Positions 27,869-39,478 of a stretch of DNA of 64,000 nucleotides are shown here, in pieces. The first letter of the stretch is position 1. Every line of letters begins with the position of its first letter. The DNA comes from Fulvia fulva (lineage: Eukaryota > Ascomycota > Dothideomycetes > Mycosphaerellales > Mycosphaerellaceae). Location of the stretch: NCBI RefSeq assembly GCF_020509005.1, contig NC_063015.1:1364001-1428000 (forward strand). Direction: 5' to 3'. The notes under the pieces are model-generated. The model worked only from the letters and a program-made list of their open reading frames with translations. It did not search any database and was not told the DNA's origin. The translations under genes were made by a program, and so were the position numbers.

Positions 27869-29691
27869 CTATTTCTGGTAGCTCATCTGCTTCCCCGTCT
27901 TGCGCTCTATCTGTTCGCCGAAAGTTGCAGCGGCCGGCTCCTCGCCAAGGAGTACCTTAGTCTTGATGTGACCCGGTAGAGGATAGTCGTCAAGGAGGAA
28001 CCCCTCAGTTGGCACCATACTCTCCCACCTTTTGCCTTCATCTTCGTGCCGTCCTCTAGGATACAGCTGAATAGGCCATATCCTGCATAGGACATAGTAC
28101 ATCACGGCTGCGCCAGTAAATGAGAGCACAAATCCACAGTTGTAGACATTTACAGCTGTCTGGCTGATCGAGCCCGGATCGATAGCACCGGAGATGCCAG
28201 AGATAAGAAGGACCACGCCAACCAACCAGGCGGTATAGGCTCGAGGGTTGAAGCCTTTGGTGTAGTAGTAAGGCGAGCTAGAGTCCGGGCGATACAGAGA
28301 TGGCACGTGTATGTTGCCGCGCCGCGAGAGCCAGTAATCGACGATCATGAGGGCAACTACAGGTGTGATCTGAAAGACAAGGTCAGTTTCCTGGAACATT
28401 CATTATTACCAAGACCAATACTCACAAAGCAGAGGTAGCTGCCTAGGAAGGTCAAGAAATTCTGCGCTGAATTCACCAAAAGCCACGGCACGACTGGCCA
28501 AACCAGGATGTGGCACAGAACCATGCCCCGAACGATGGTGAAGTACCCAGGGAACAGACCGGACAGATCGCATCCAACAGGTATGGCATTGCTGCTCACG
28601 TTAGTCACTATGGTAGCAAAGCACTGGATAAAGGCTCCGAGAAAGACTAGAGCGCGAGCTTCTGGAGACCACAATTCGTCAAGCACGAGACCGTAGAAAT
28701 CCCAAAGATTCTGCCTGGTCGTTAGCGTTCAGTCACCCTGTCGTCTTGGGGGTGATCATACCCAGTTTGCCACACCAAAATGCTTCGCTCCAGCTGCAGT
28801 GGTCAGAAGACCGAGAATGATGACAGCAGGTTTGCTAACGAAGAGTCCCGCAGCCAGTGGAGCGATATCTCGCACTGGCCTGTTGCCGTATCGTGCTAGA
28901 TCGGCTATGTTGACCATTGGAGGAACGACGCCTGACACGACCGTGTTGATGGCTTTCATAAAAGACCAACCCAAGGCTGAACCGGTAACATCCTCGCTTC
29001 CTAGGCTAAGCTCTACACCTCCGAACTTGACCAGAGCCCAGATCATGGTTGCAATGTACGCAATCGGAGACAGGACCGACTTCACTACGAAGAGCGGCCC
29101 GGCTTTGCTCGGATGTAGAAAAGCAAAAGGAAACTGTAGCAGCCAGGTCAGGACGAGAGCCACCATCTGCGAGGTCGTAATGCCTGCCGATGCGGGCAGA
29201 TGATTCGGTATATCTGTCCATCTATGTCCGAAGATGCATCTCAACGCCACCTCAAGCAGACGAGAGGCGTAGTTTGTCTGCGTACCCATGTAGAAGATGG
29301 CTACGACCGCGCGAATGAAGATGAACCATAAGGAGCCATAGATGCCAGCGGACAACCTCGCGTAGACTGGAAAGCCGACGTGGTAGAGGACTGGGCCTCT
29401 GAAGTTGAAGATGAGGACGAGGCAGCAGAGGAAAGTGCCGACGAATGCTGCAATGACAATGGTCCAGCAGTTTAAGCCGATCGCGAAGAGCGTTGAGCCG
29501 ATGTTGTAGGTCGTGGGTGAGAATGCGATGCTGAATTGGAATGCGAAGAAGTACCAAGGTGACCAGTTTCGTTGGGCTGGTGGTGTCGGTTCAAGATCTG
29601 CATTCGACCATTTGCCGTAGGAGTGGCCATCTTGTCGGTTCTGATGGCCGGGTACCTGTATCCTCTGATGTAGTTTTTTAAACGTGAGCAT
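27869..29691 (-). CDS. NCS1 nucleobase/hydantoin/allantoin permease (Fur-type)
   Basis: Three exons (29691-28762, 28710-28426, 28369-27869) give 571 residues with about twelve membrane segments. WSNADLEPTPPAQRNWSPW at the cytoplasmic N-terminus, GFPVYARLSAGIYGSLW, MVNIADLARYGNRPVRDIAP, SNAIPVGCDLSGLFPGYFTI and ITPVVALMIVDYWLSRRGNI are typical of the fungal Fur family of nucleobase-cation-symport-1 transporters. Family members import uracil, uridine, allantoin, uric acid or, in bacteria, hydantoins (Mhp1). The tail has LLDDYPLP. The specific substrate cannot be read by eye. It is convergent with the racemase-superfamily gene. Confidence 0.9.
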
Positions 29692-31536
29692 AGTCGATTG
29701 GGATGTCCAAGAAAGTGAAAAGGCACAGCCTACAGTAGTCCTGGAGCTCTTCTGCTCCGCCTACACCCCCATTTCGCTCACCTATTGTCTGGTCACAGGG
29801 CTTTGTCTGCAGATAGGCAGAGACACACAAGCAGATAGACAAGAACACTACGCAACAATCCCTGTTCGCGAGAGATAGCAGTCTTGGGGCCGGCCAATTG
29901 AGCGAGGTCGTGAGATTCTCTGCGTGAGATGTAGTATTCAGAGAGGATTGGCGAGATTGAGAAGCCGTCGCAACCTCGAGATGTCGAGAAAGTTGCCCCC
30001 AAGAATATGTAGCTGACGCGCATCTCCGTCACGTCACAGTCCTTTCCGCCCGGCGCCGAGCTGTTGTAATTCTCCGTCGTGTTGGGTCTAACTTGGTACG
30101 AGTGAAAGCATATGTAGTCCGGAGTATTACCTTGCTAATGCTTGGACACGAGTGGGATGGTTCTAGCGGTGCATGAGTAGCAAATAGTTCAAAGTCCCCC
30201 GCGTTGGAAAGTTGTCAAGCTCAATACCGCGGCCGAGGCGCTTACTCAGAAAGCAGTCAACAGTGGTCGTCCCGTAGGTGTTTCTTTGTATTGTTAACAG
30301 ATTCTGCAGGGTGGGAGACACAGGAGTGTGATCGAATGGTGCCACCGCTGACCACTCCAGCCGTCCGTGTCGTCGGATTCGCTCCAGGGGACAATAAAGT
30401 CCTCTGCACGAAGCAGGCAAGTCGTTACGAGAGGTGCAGAAACTCTGGACACGCTTTAGCGAAAAGTGGTTTGGTCGGGGCGCCTTTGTGGGAAAGCATC
30501 CGCCCTCGTGGCATGTTGGCAGCAAAGCACAAAGAGTGGCACTAGTGGTCACGTTCGCTGCAAGGGATGGCAGTTCATCTGCTGGGGCCATGGCACGCTC
30601 ACAGCAAACCCGCGGGCTCCTGACTCAACGATTGGACATGTGCAGCTGTGGGCTTGTGGCAGGCTGGCAGCTGGCCGACCAGGATGCATGGCCCGACATG
30701 GGAACGCATCGGCTCGCTACCTTGGTGAGTTCGGGCTCGCGGGACGTCCTTTGAGGTGTGCTGGAGGCACGCGGGTTCCCGTTGGTGAATGCGGGTCTCT
30801 GACAAAGACAGAAAGCAGGCCAAGCAGCCCAATCTGGATCGCGGCGCCGGGGGTGGATGCACCTTCGATGCAGCTTCCCGTGCTCGTTCTCTGATCAGAG
30901 GCGAGGTCTGCAGCAGCAATAATGGCATTGCCCTGAGTGCTGCCATGTCGTGTCAACAATACATAGTTGAGTCTCATCAAGACGGCCTCTTGACGCCGGG
31001 TGAAACACTTTAGGTTCACACGGGTTCACGGTGCATGTTTAGCCACCGACCCGTCGCTGGCAAATATGGACTAGCCGTACGAGCTTAATCGTGATGCACG
31101 CCTCGCCCTGTGGCATTCACAGGTCTTGGTGTGGAACCTCTAGGCTCTCGCCAGCACCCAGCTGGCCGCTGTCACTAGCGTCTACGCAGCACGCTGTACC
31201 TCCAAGGTCTGGCGTCCTTCCTGCTTTCGTTGTTCATTGTCACAAGCCTCGCCTCTCCACGACCTCGCCCTAAACCACATTGTCACGCCATATCTGCTCT
31301 CGGTCGTGAACGACTGTCTGAGACCGTCGCTAGCCCGCCGTTAGGCATGTCTTGTAGCAAACATCTTCGTTAGCCGTTGGGTGAGTCCGGCGTAGCGTCA
31401 TGAGCCTCACAAATGCAACAGTGCTCATTGTGTTCCAGTTTGTGGCGAGAAGCGAAGCAAGCACATGGCTTCTTTGACGAGCGACCTCCATCGTTTCGAG
31501 CTCAACTGAGAGCCCCATACTCGACAACACCTCGCC
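29692..31536. other. Long divergent intergenic region, no supported gene
   Basis: The 1.85 kb lie between the divergent NCS1 permease and ELL starts. Frames at 30163-30591 (minus) and 30466-30894 (plus) overlap each other and lack family features. A non-coding RNA or a fast-evolving orphan cannot be excluded. Confidence 0.45.
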
Positions 31537-33956
31537 ATGTCGATACCCGAAAGTGGCCTGGTCCTCCATGGAGTAGCTGCTAAAGACGACGCCTCGAAGT
31601 ACGTGCCGGACCCTGCGATACTGGTCAAGCTTGACGACAGTCTGCTCGAAGATGTCAAGACTGCCTCGTCGAGAAAGGAGGACTTCCAGTTCCTGACGGG
31701 GAATTTCCCGGTAAGATATCGATCACCGTGTAGTCGCTTGGACTGGTCTGATCGTGTGTGCAGAGAATCCGACTTGGAAAAAAAACCTTCGACCTTACAA
31801 TCTCGAACGAAACCTTCAGACACGAACTGTACAGTGCTTCCAGTGAGGCATTCGGAGACCTCAGCTTTGCTGGTGTGGTGGGTCACCGGGCGGAGCTCAG
31901 TCTACCAGAGAGGAAACAAAGTCTGGGCAGTGATGCAGCCCTAGCAGCTCTGCAGAACAGTTTAGCATCGTACAAGCAGGAGAAGGAAGCAAAAGCCGTG
32001 AACATCAGCAACAATGTGGTCGCTGTGCCCAAACATCGATTCGAGGCCTACCATCAGCAGAAGCAGGCCAGACGGCGAGGGCTCCTGGGCTCTCAGCCAG
32101 CAAGTCCTTCCCTCAATGCCTCAAAGACACCGAACGCAGGTATCGCGCCTACTTCGATGCCGGCCAGTGACGCTGCGGCCAGGACCCAGGCGATGCGGAC
32201 TCCGCTCATACATCTGCTGGCGATAGGACCGCTCTCACGGGACAGCATCTTAGAAAGAACGCGGATACCGAAGGACGATTTGGATGCAGTGTTGGAGAAG
32301 ATAGCAAAGCAAGATCAGGGGAAATGGCAACTGCTGGACAGAGCCTACAAAGACTTGGATGTCTGGAAGTTTGGATACGGCTCGCAGGAAGATCGAGACC
32401 AGGCAGTGAAGAATGCCATACGATCTTACGACAGGATGAGGATTGGGAAGGACGAAAAGCTCTGGCAGATGCTGCTGCCAAAGGAGGACAGAGATAAAGG
32501 CATCATTCTGTCGAAGCTGCACCTGGGAGCTGCACCAGCTGCAGGCCTGACACCGAACCTGGCTGTCAGTCCGCTGGTACATGGAGAAACGGCAGGTGAC
32601 AGCAAGATTGCCAGTACCGCAAACACGCCACGCCTGGGGCCGTCAGCGACTCCCAAGGCCACATCAGGGAAGAACGAAGGAGGAGCACTTGCCAAAAGAT
32701 TGTTTTCAAAGGATCCTAAGAAACAACAGCAGCAACGTGCAAAGGATGAGGCGAAGGAGAAGAAACGAAAAGAGAAGGATGCTGCAGCAAGCGACCGAGA
32801 GAGCGGCAAGCCTGCCAGGAAGAAACAGATGACGAGCAAGACGAGCGATCCCAAGGTGAAGTCTGCAGAGTTTGTGCGGAGCTCCAGCGATGAAAGTGAA
32901 GGCGAACTTAGGGAGTTGGGAAGTGCGACCAGCAGCAGCCAGCCGAGAGCAGCTGCAAACGCTTCACGGCCCCTGCCAAACGCGACCGCCAAGAAGACGG
33001 CAACGATCATGGCAGCGAGATTTCCTAGTAGTGGCGAAGCCTCTGCTAGAGCAAAGGCTAGACCGTCTGCTACTTCAACACCCAAAAGTGGTGCAGCGAC
33101 ATCGAAAGTTCAGCCTACGACTGCAATCAAAACGACCAAACCCATACCACCGGGCAAGAGCACTCCCAACGGAGTATCAGCTTCTTCTTCGCAAGGTCGG
33201 AGTCAGCTGAGCCCGCAGAAACTCAAGCACAGGCCGACTGCTCCTTCTCCACTGGGTGCTGCTCGCCCTCGGGTGGCTTCTGACGTTTCAGACAGAGGCG
33301 TTGTTGGTGTGCAGCGCATAAGGCAAGGCGCAGAAACACCAAAAGGACTCGGCATCACCAACGGTTTCAGGAAGCGACACGATACCGTCACGAGCAACGA
33401 GTCCCACGGCTCGAATCGATCAGAGAGGATGTCAGGAGAAGCCAAGAAGACGACTTCAGACAAGACTCCAAGGCCTACCGTCAATGGCACAGGTACACCA
33501 AAGTCACACTTGACGAATGGCAACTCGCAGAAGTTGACGAACGGGCTAAAGCGCAAACCTGCAGACTCGCCCAGCCACGGCAACGAGAATGGTCCTGCTG
33601 CTAAGCATCGCAAGACGGAGTCCTCATCGTCCCAGTCGCAAAAGTCGCAAAGTAGTGACTCTGCGGGATCCATCAAGCGACGGGACAGCGATACCAGCAC
33701 CACGTCGGAGAACAAATATTCGGAGGACCGCGACTTGAGGTTGAGCTTCGAGAGAGGTGTCGACTTGGCTGCCGTCTTCAACAAGCAATATCCTCTGTAC
33801 ACAAAGATGTACGATGAGCAATGCGCTATGGAGAAGCGAGGGGAAGTGGTGCCTTTGGAGGACAGGCAGAGATTTGGCAAGATGCATCGCAGGCTGGCGC
33901 AGATGAAGCGGGAGATTCAGTCGGCGAGCACGAGAGAGCACGAGGGTAGTCGCTGA
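31537..33956 (+). CDS. RNA polymerase II elongation factor ELL
   Basis: Two exons (31537-31710, 31764-33956) give 788 residues. The N-terminal ELL domain (MSIPESGLVLHG..., RIRLGKKTFDLTIS, LPERKQSLGSDAAL, HRFEAYHQQKQARRRGL) is followed by a winged-helix-like part (LIHLLAIGPLSRDSILERTRIP) and a long Lys/Ser/Pro-rich disordered region. The last 60 residues form an occludin-homology (ELL C-terminal) domain, FERGVDLAAVFNKQYPLYTKM to MHRRLAQMKREI. ELL suppresses pausing of RNA polymerase II and works with EAF proteins. The 53 bp intron splices NFP to RIRLGKK exactly. Confidence 0.88.
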
Positions 33957-34298
33957 ACGTTGGATATGCGGTGGTGGCAGTGTGGAAGAGATGCTCTGAC
34001 AGCACTCGTGCCGATGCCGGACACAAGCAAGCGTTACAGCCCCACCCGGAGAGTTCGGTCTTGGATTATGCCATCTTCGAGGGTGGGAGCTCCGGGGTTA
34101 TTGTTCTTCCAAGCATGTTCCTGACAAACATGATACAACTACCACGTGTGCTCCTAACCTTCAATTATCGTGTGCCGCCTTGATCCCTACATCTCAGTGA
34201 TCCCACCGGCAGAGTCTTGACCGATACTGATGTACAGCAGACTCAACTCGATCCAACAACACCTGCCCAGATCTACAAGCAAGACATCAACCCACACC
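33957..34298. other. Intergenic gap, no gene seen
   Basis: Contains the ELL 3' end and the promoter of the dehydrogenase gene. An in-frame ORF extension upstream of 34299 exists but is not conserved-looking. Confidence 0.5.
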
Positions 34299-35425
34299 AT
34301 GGCCTCCCTACCCCTCCGCATCGCCGTCCTCGACGACTACGCCAACATCGCCCAAACCCACTTCTCCAAACTCCAGAATGTCCAAGTCGACAGCTTCCCC
34401 AAAACCCTCAACGCCGCAACCCCGAAAGGTCTAGAAGCCCTCGCAAAACGTCTAGAACCCTACAAAATCATCTCCACAATGCGGGAACGAACTGCCTTCC
34501 GCAGCGCCTTGATCAAGCAACTCCCAAACTTGAAGCTGCTGCTCACGTCCGGGACTCGAAACGCCTCCCTGGACTTAGCCACTTTCTCCGAGCGAGGGAT
34601 CCCAGTCGCGGGCACGAAAGGTGAACGGCCTAGCAATCCAGACCCGAATTCGGACTACGAGCCACCACCGCCTGCGGGCTACTCAGCTGTGAACCAGCAT
34701 GCTTGGGCTCTGTTGTTAGCGCTGTGTGGGAGGATTCCAGAGGATGATCGCGCTCTGAAAACGAGCTCTACTGCGTGGCAGAGTGGGCTGGGGATTTCGT
34801 TGGGTGGGAAGACGTTAGGATTGGTTGGGTTGGGGAAGTTGGGGACGGCGTTTGGGAGAGTTGCAGTGCAGATGTTTGGGATGAAGGTTCTTGCTTGGTC
34901 GCAGAATCTTGATCAAGAGAAAGCTGATGCTGCGGCGGAGGGGGCGGGATTACCTAAGGGAACGTTCGAAGCGGTGGGGAAGGAGGAGGTGTTTAGGAGT
35001 GCCGATGTGGTGAGTTTGCATCTTGTGTTGAGTGAGAGGACGAGAGGTGTTGTGGGGAAGAGGGAGTTGGGGTGGATGAAGGGGAGTGGGGTGTTGGTCA
35101 ATACGTCGAGAGGCGGGTTGATTGATGAGGGGGCTTTGATTTCTGCATTGAAGGAGGGGAGGATCAAGGGTGTGGCGCTGGATGTATTCTGGGAGGAGCC
35201 TATCGCTGCTGATAGTCCCTGGCGGAGTGTAGACTCGTGGTCGAAAGCTGCGGTCGTGCTCAGTCCTCATATGGGATATGTGAATGAGGGGACCATGAAC
35301 AGGTATGTTGCAACCATACGCGAAGTCGCCATTTGCTTACTGACATCTACAGATGGTACGAAGAACAAGCAGAGAACCTCGACCGCTGGTTGAAGGGCGA
35401 AGAACTCCTCAACAAAATAAATTAA
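34299..35425 (+). CDS. D-isomer-specific 2-hydroxyacid dehydrogenase
   Basis: Two exons (34299-35302, 35353-35425) give 358 residues starting MASLPLRIAVLDDYANIA. The NAD-binding Rossmann motif is TLGLVGLGKLGTAFG. Catalytic residues are visible as Arg in NTSRGGLIDE, Glu in DVFWEEP and His in LSPHMGY. The enzymes reduce 2-keto acids to D-2-hydroxy acids with NAD(P)H; substrate is unknown. An insertion of about 20 Pro/Asp/Ser-rich residues (NPDPNSDYEPPPPAGYSAV) precedes the conserved NQHAWALLLAL helix. The last exon (WYEEQAENLDRWLKGEELLN) restores the usual C-terminal helix. Its stop codon is one base away from that of the convergent GST gene. Confidence 0.88.
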
Positions 35426-35426
35426 T

Positions 35427-36116
35427 CTACTTGTGGTTCGCAAAGGCCGCAAACATTGGCGGCGGTGGACCTTGCGCATACTTCTGAATGTCGTTATCTG
35501 GATCGCCCTTCTGCAAGTAGCTCTTGTAGGCCGGGCGCGCGATGATCTTCTGGACATACGCCAAGATGTTGTTGTAAGCGCTGAGGTCGACAGGGCAGAA
35601 TTCCCTCATAGTAGTCAGAGTGAAGATGATCATGATATCAGCGGCGGAGAACTCGTCGCCTGCTAACCATGGAGTCTGGCTTAAGCGCTCCTCGACGTAT
35701 TTCAGGACTTGGTGGATCTTGGCCGTGTAGCGTTGCAGCGTGGCGTCTTCCTCTTTGATTCCACTCATCTTTAATGCCATGACGCGACCGACGGCAGGCT
35801 GGAGAGTTCCGTTCGTAACGTGGTACCAGTAGAGATAGTCGGCGTAGTTCGTCTCGGATGGCTTGACCAGGAGTTTGCCATTTGCATGTTTGTTGCAGAT
35901 CCATTCCACGCAAGCCTCGGTCTCTGCTTTCTTGACACCACCATCGTCCTCGATGACTGGAGCTGCGCCAATTGGGTGCAAGTCCTTATACTCTTGCGGT
36001 GAAAGCACAGGGCTGCGATCGTATTTATTCAGCTCATATTTGATGCCGAGTTCCTCGCAGAGCCAGACGACTCGATCGGATTGCGAGTGCCCGAGGTGGT
36101 GAACAATTAGACCCAT
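35427..36116 (-). CDS. Glutathione S-transferase
   Basis: ATG 36116 (MGLIVHHLGHSQSDRVVWLCEELG) gives 229 residues without introns. The thioredoxin-like N-domain has HSQSDRVVWL and the cis-Pro motif GAAPVIEDDGG with the ETEA turn. The all-helical C-domain contains WLAGDEFSAADIMIIF. It is a fungal Ure2p/GTT-like class GST that conjugates glutathione to electrophiles or reduces peroxides. The first-domain Ser/His in place of Tyr is common in these classes. The coding end abuts the dehydrogenase end, so their 3' UTRs must overlap. Confidence 0.88.
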   Translation of the reverse strand: MGLIVHHLGHSQSDRVVWLCEELGIKYELNKYDRSPVLSPQEYKDLHPIGAAPVIEDDGGVKKAETEACVEWICNKHANGKLLVKPSETNYADYLYWYHVTNGTLQPAVGRVMALKMSGIKEEDATLQRYTAKIHQVLKYVEERLSQTPWLAGDEFSAADIMIIFTLTTMREFCPVDLSAYNNILAYVQKIIARPAYKSYLQKGDPDNDIQKYAQGPPPPMFAAFANHK

Positions 36117-37159
36117 GGTGATTTTGCTGTTGCTCAGATGCTGTCTGTCTGGTACACTGAAGTAATAATGGGCTCTGGAGTGATGTTGTTGGTGCAAACC
36201 CACTATTTATGATCTGCCCGCAATCGGTCTCGCCGGTTACATCGTCCTGGAGCTGGAGGTTTGGAATACCCCAGCCGTGCACCTCTAGCTCGAGCTTGTT
36301 TTCTTGGGTGGAGTCGGCCCCTGGCTCGAAGGATGAGGTCAAACTGAAAGAAATGGAGATGCTGGAGTAGAACACAGCGAACGTAGTGGCCGGGCTGAGA
36401 GATAGATGCTAGCAGCTGAGATCTCAGCCGTTACAACGCCAGTGACTTCGCTTTGCTTTTAGGAAAGTGCCACGATATACTCTGAAGGCTTCGCTGGCCG
36501 ATGTGATTGTTTGCGAGGTCATCACTGTGGTTAAAGGGAACCATTCTCTAGAGGCCATATCGAGAACGAGGTAGGTGATCCAAGTCAGGTCGTGGTTATT
36601 GATTCCATGCCTCGCTGCTTCCACGAGGGAATGTCGAAAAGTCTTCTGTCGGAGTAGATGCAGCTATGTCGAGTACGTCGGTACCAATCATGGTCGACTA
36701 TGTGATAGAAGATGGCTAGATTATATACCACACCGTCTTACGTCTCCCGAGACCCTCGGCCGACAAGGACGCGCATGTCTTGATGCATTTATGTGCCGTT
36801 TGCCGTGATTGTGGCATTGCGGACCACATCTGCCGGACAGTCAAAGGCTCCCTTCAAGACGCATGCTGAACGCCAGGCTGCGATGAGCGATGGTGTCGTT
36901 ACTCGCGACTCAACGATCATCTCGTTCCGGTCGATGTCAGCAGTGTGTAGGATGACAGGAAACTTGATGGGATGAAAGGCACAGCCGCACAGAAAGAGAA
37001 ATGGATGCACAAGCGAGACGGGACAGTGCAAGGTTGAGTTTCGGCAGTTTCGGCAGGGCTCACACGTGTTTCTCCGCCTAGCTTCTTTCAGCCCTAGAGC
37101 AACTTCCTCAGCTCACGCCAAACTTGGTCCGACATTGTAGACGTGCTTGCCGACGCCAC
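36117..37159. other. Intergenic region, no gene seen
   Basis: About 1 kb between the divergent GST and DUF3431 starts. Short frames lack domains. Confidence 0.45.
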
Positions 37160-38052
37160 ATGTGGCGCTCTTGCGTACGCTTGTACATCGACACCGTCAC
37201 AGGAGGGAGTTGCGCAGCTTCCAGGGCCCTGTGCCTTGCGGTAAGGTCACATCCGTGATCTCATCCATTGACGGGACGGGCCTCGCCACATTCACACCTA
37301 AGCCTACCAAGATTCGCAAGACTATTGTGATGGGTAGGCTCTCTTCCGAGGACACCGACTGGGTACAGGCCATTATGCTAGATTGGAACCATGCCGTGTA
37401 CTTTGTCGATCTGGCGCCAAATCAGCACTCTCCAACAGGATTGAAGACCAAGATGAACAAGGCCAAGGAAGCCACTCCCTATCTGACATATATTGTAGAG
37501 CACTATGATAGTCTTCCAGATATTGCGGTCTTCCTTCATGCTCATCGGCAGAGCTGGCCAGAAGCATGGCACAACGATGCTAAAGGCTACGATGCGGTGA
37601 ACATGCTGCATGAGCTCAAGCTTGATGTAGTACTGGAGCGAGGCTACGTCAATTTGCGCTGCATAGCCACTCCTGGTTGCCCGGATGAGGTCCAAGTGAA
37701 CCGCGACCCTTCAGAAGAGGAGCGAAGGGCTGAGCTTGCTTACCCATACGTTTATGGCAAATTCTTCAATCTCACCGTAGATGAGGTCGAGCAGCAGAAT
37801 CCTGTGGTGGCAACCCCATGTTGTGCTCAATTTGCGGTTTCAAAGGCCCAGGTTCTCTCGAAGCCCAAGGCGGAGTATGTGCGCTACTTGGCGTTGATCG
37901 AAGAGTCTGACTACGACGACGACACACTGGGGACTGTTATGGAATACATGTGGCACATCCTTTTCGGACGGGATGCAGTGCATTGTGAACCCACCGCACA
38001 GTGCTGGGCGAATATCTATGGCCGTGGAGATGGCTGGAGCTCTTGGAGTTGA
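37160..38052 (+). CDS. DUF3431 family protein
   Basis: The DUF3431 domain is clear from about 37330: GRLSSEDTDWVQAIM, NKAKEATPYLTYIVEHYDSLPDIAVFLHAHRQSWPEAWHN, ERGYVNLRCIATPGCPDE, CCAQFAVSKAQV and MEYMWHILFG. The family is common in filamentous fungi and often Golgi- or secretory-linked; its reaction is not established to my knowledge. The N-terminus is uncertain. The uninterrupted frame lacks an ATG before 37330. A two-exon model from ATG 37160 (37160-37240, a GTAAGG...AG intron, 37306-38052) is in phase and adds a short leader. I favour it weakly. Confidence 0.75.
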
Positions 38053-38291
38053 AGAGCCTTGATTGCTTTCCGACAACGAGAACACTGCGCTCGTTCGGGA
38101 GGGAAGCAAGATCCAAGCTTGGTGCAAAGACAGTTCGGAGCACAACTGAGACATGCGTTGAGCATGTCTCAAGACCGCATTTCTGCCACCTTTGATCAAG
38201 GACCACGCCCCAACCCACGGAATGTGCTTTGCACACCTCTGCCAGCTCTCGCATAACCCAGAACTTGCCAACTCCAACAACAATCAAAGCA

Positions 38292-39146
38292 ATGACGTTC
38301 GTTCCGTTGGCCTTCTTCGCGCTGAGCACCATCGCGAGTGTGACATACAAGCTACTCAACAGCCACAAGCTGGACCCGGCTAAACGACGAGCGATTATCA
38401 CGGCACACGCTTTCGTCATCGAGGCAATACAGATCGCGCTGCTGGTCACCTGGGTCGTTATTACGGTGTTCATCATTGTGGGCGCATCTCCACAGCTTCG
38501 GCTCATTGCAGCATCTGCGACCATGTCACCAAGCCTGGCAATATTCACGACCACAACGACATACGCTTTGGTGATTTGGGCCACCGATAACATGGACAAC
38601 CTGATCCAATTGCATACATGGCATCATCCGATACAATCGCAAACTTTGATCCTCAGCAGAAGCATCTTACTACCACGGACTGTGCTGCGTAAAGCGAATG
38701 GACCACGAAAGACAACTATCGTGCGCAGAAGGCGAGCCATGAGTGCACCAGCTACGCCGACCGTCGCACACATCGTGTCACGGCATCCACCTCGACGGAC
38801 ATCCACCATAGAACCTGGCTCCGTTGCAAAGCTAGTGTCTACGTTTGAGGAGGTCCTCAGCTGCACAGTTGCACTATCCCGTCTCGAAGAGTGGACTCCG
38901 AGTGCAATCTATGAGTTGGAGGGCTGTTCTGTGGGAGGCGATACTGATGAGGCAACAATCACACCAGAGTCGACGTTGGAAAGCGCCACGACAGTCCTCA
39001 AAGATGAATCGAAGTACGGAGAGGCCTTGCACAACTCTCCTAGCGTCAAGCATAAGATCGAACTCGCTCCGCACAAGAAGGCAGCACGACCCACAGAGGC
39101 GAGAGTCGAGGCGAGGAGACTGAAAGCTCAATGTTCATCAAGATGA
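38292..39146 (+). CDS. Hypothetical three-helix membrane protein
   Basis: ATG 38292 (MTFVPLAFFALSTIASVTYKLL) gives 284 residues in one exon. Hydrophobic stretches at about 3-20, 38-64 and 76-95 are followed by a basic, hydrophilic tail with KANGPRKTTIVRRRRA. I do not recognise the family. The plan (short N-terminal membrane bundle, long charged cytosolic tail) recurs in fungal orphan proteins. An antisense frame (37937-38599) overlaps but lacks family features. Confidence 0.5.
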   Translation: MTFVPLAFFALSTIASVTYKLLNSHKLDPAKRRAIITAHAFVIEAIQIALLVTWVVITVFIIVGASPQLRLIAASATMSPSLAIFTTTTTYALVIWATDNMDNLIQLHTWHHPIQSQTLILSRSILLPRTVLRKANGPRKTTIVRRRRAMSAPATPTVAHIVSRHPPRRTSTIEPGSVAKLVSTFEEVLSCTVALSRLEEWTPSAIYELEGCSVGGDTDEATITPESTLESATTVLKDESKYGEALHNSPSVKHKIELAPHKKAARPTEARVEARRLKAQCSSR

Positions 39147-39478
39147 GCTCGAATGGAGTATCGGCGTGTCCCACGGGACTTTGATGAGATTTTTTGACCC
39201 GATAGTCGTGTTGATCTGGAGCATTGATTGAAGCATACATGTAAGAGATACCCACATATATTCAACGATCTGGAAGGAGTATCTTACTTCACGCTACTGA
39301 ACCTTATCCTCCCGGCTAAACTAGTACTTGGTCAAGGCTCTAACCTCCACTCGTCCGGAGCCCTGTCACCGCGTCCCTCCTACCTCACAAGATAGACAAC
39401 GATAATGTAGTAACATTGATACAACTGCACAGCCACGCACGTGCAGCAGTCGCCTCTTCAACATCCTTGTACTACAGC

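Noticed and set aside
30163..30894. Overlapping 142-codon frames on both strands
   Set aside because: They overlap each other, have no domain or signal features and lie in GC-rich DNA where chance frames are common.
32426..33880. Minus-strand frames of 219 and 225 codons opposite ELL
   Set aside because: Mirror of the low-complexity Ser/Lys/Pro region of ELL; no domains.
37937..38599. 220-codon minus-strand frame between DUF3431 and the membrane protein
   Set aside because: It overlaps two better-supported plus-strand genes and shows no family motif.
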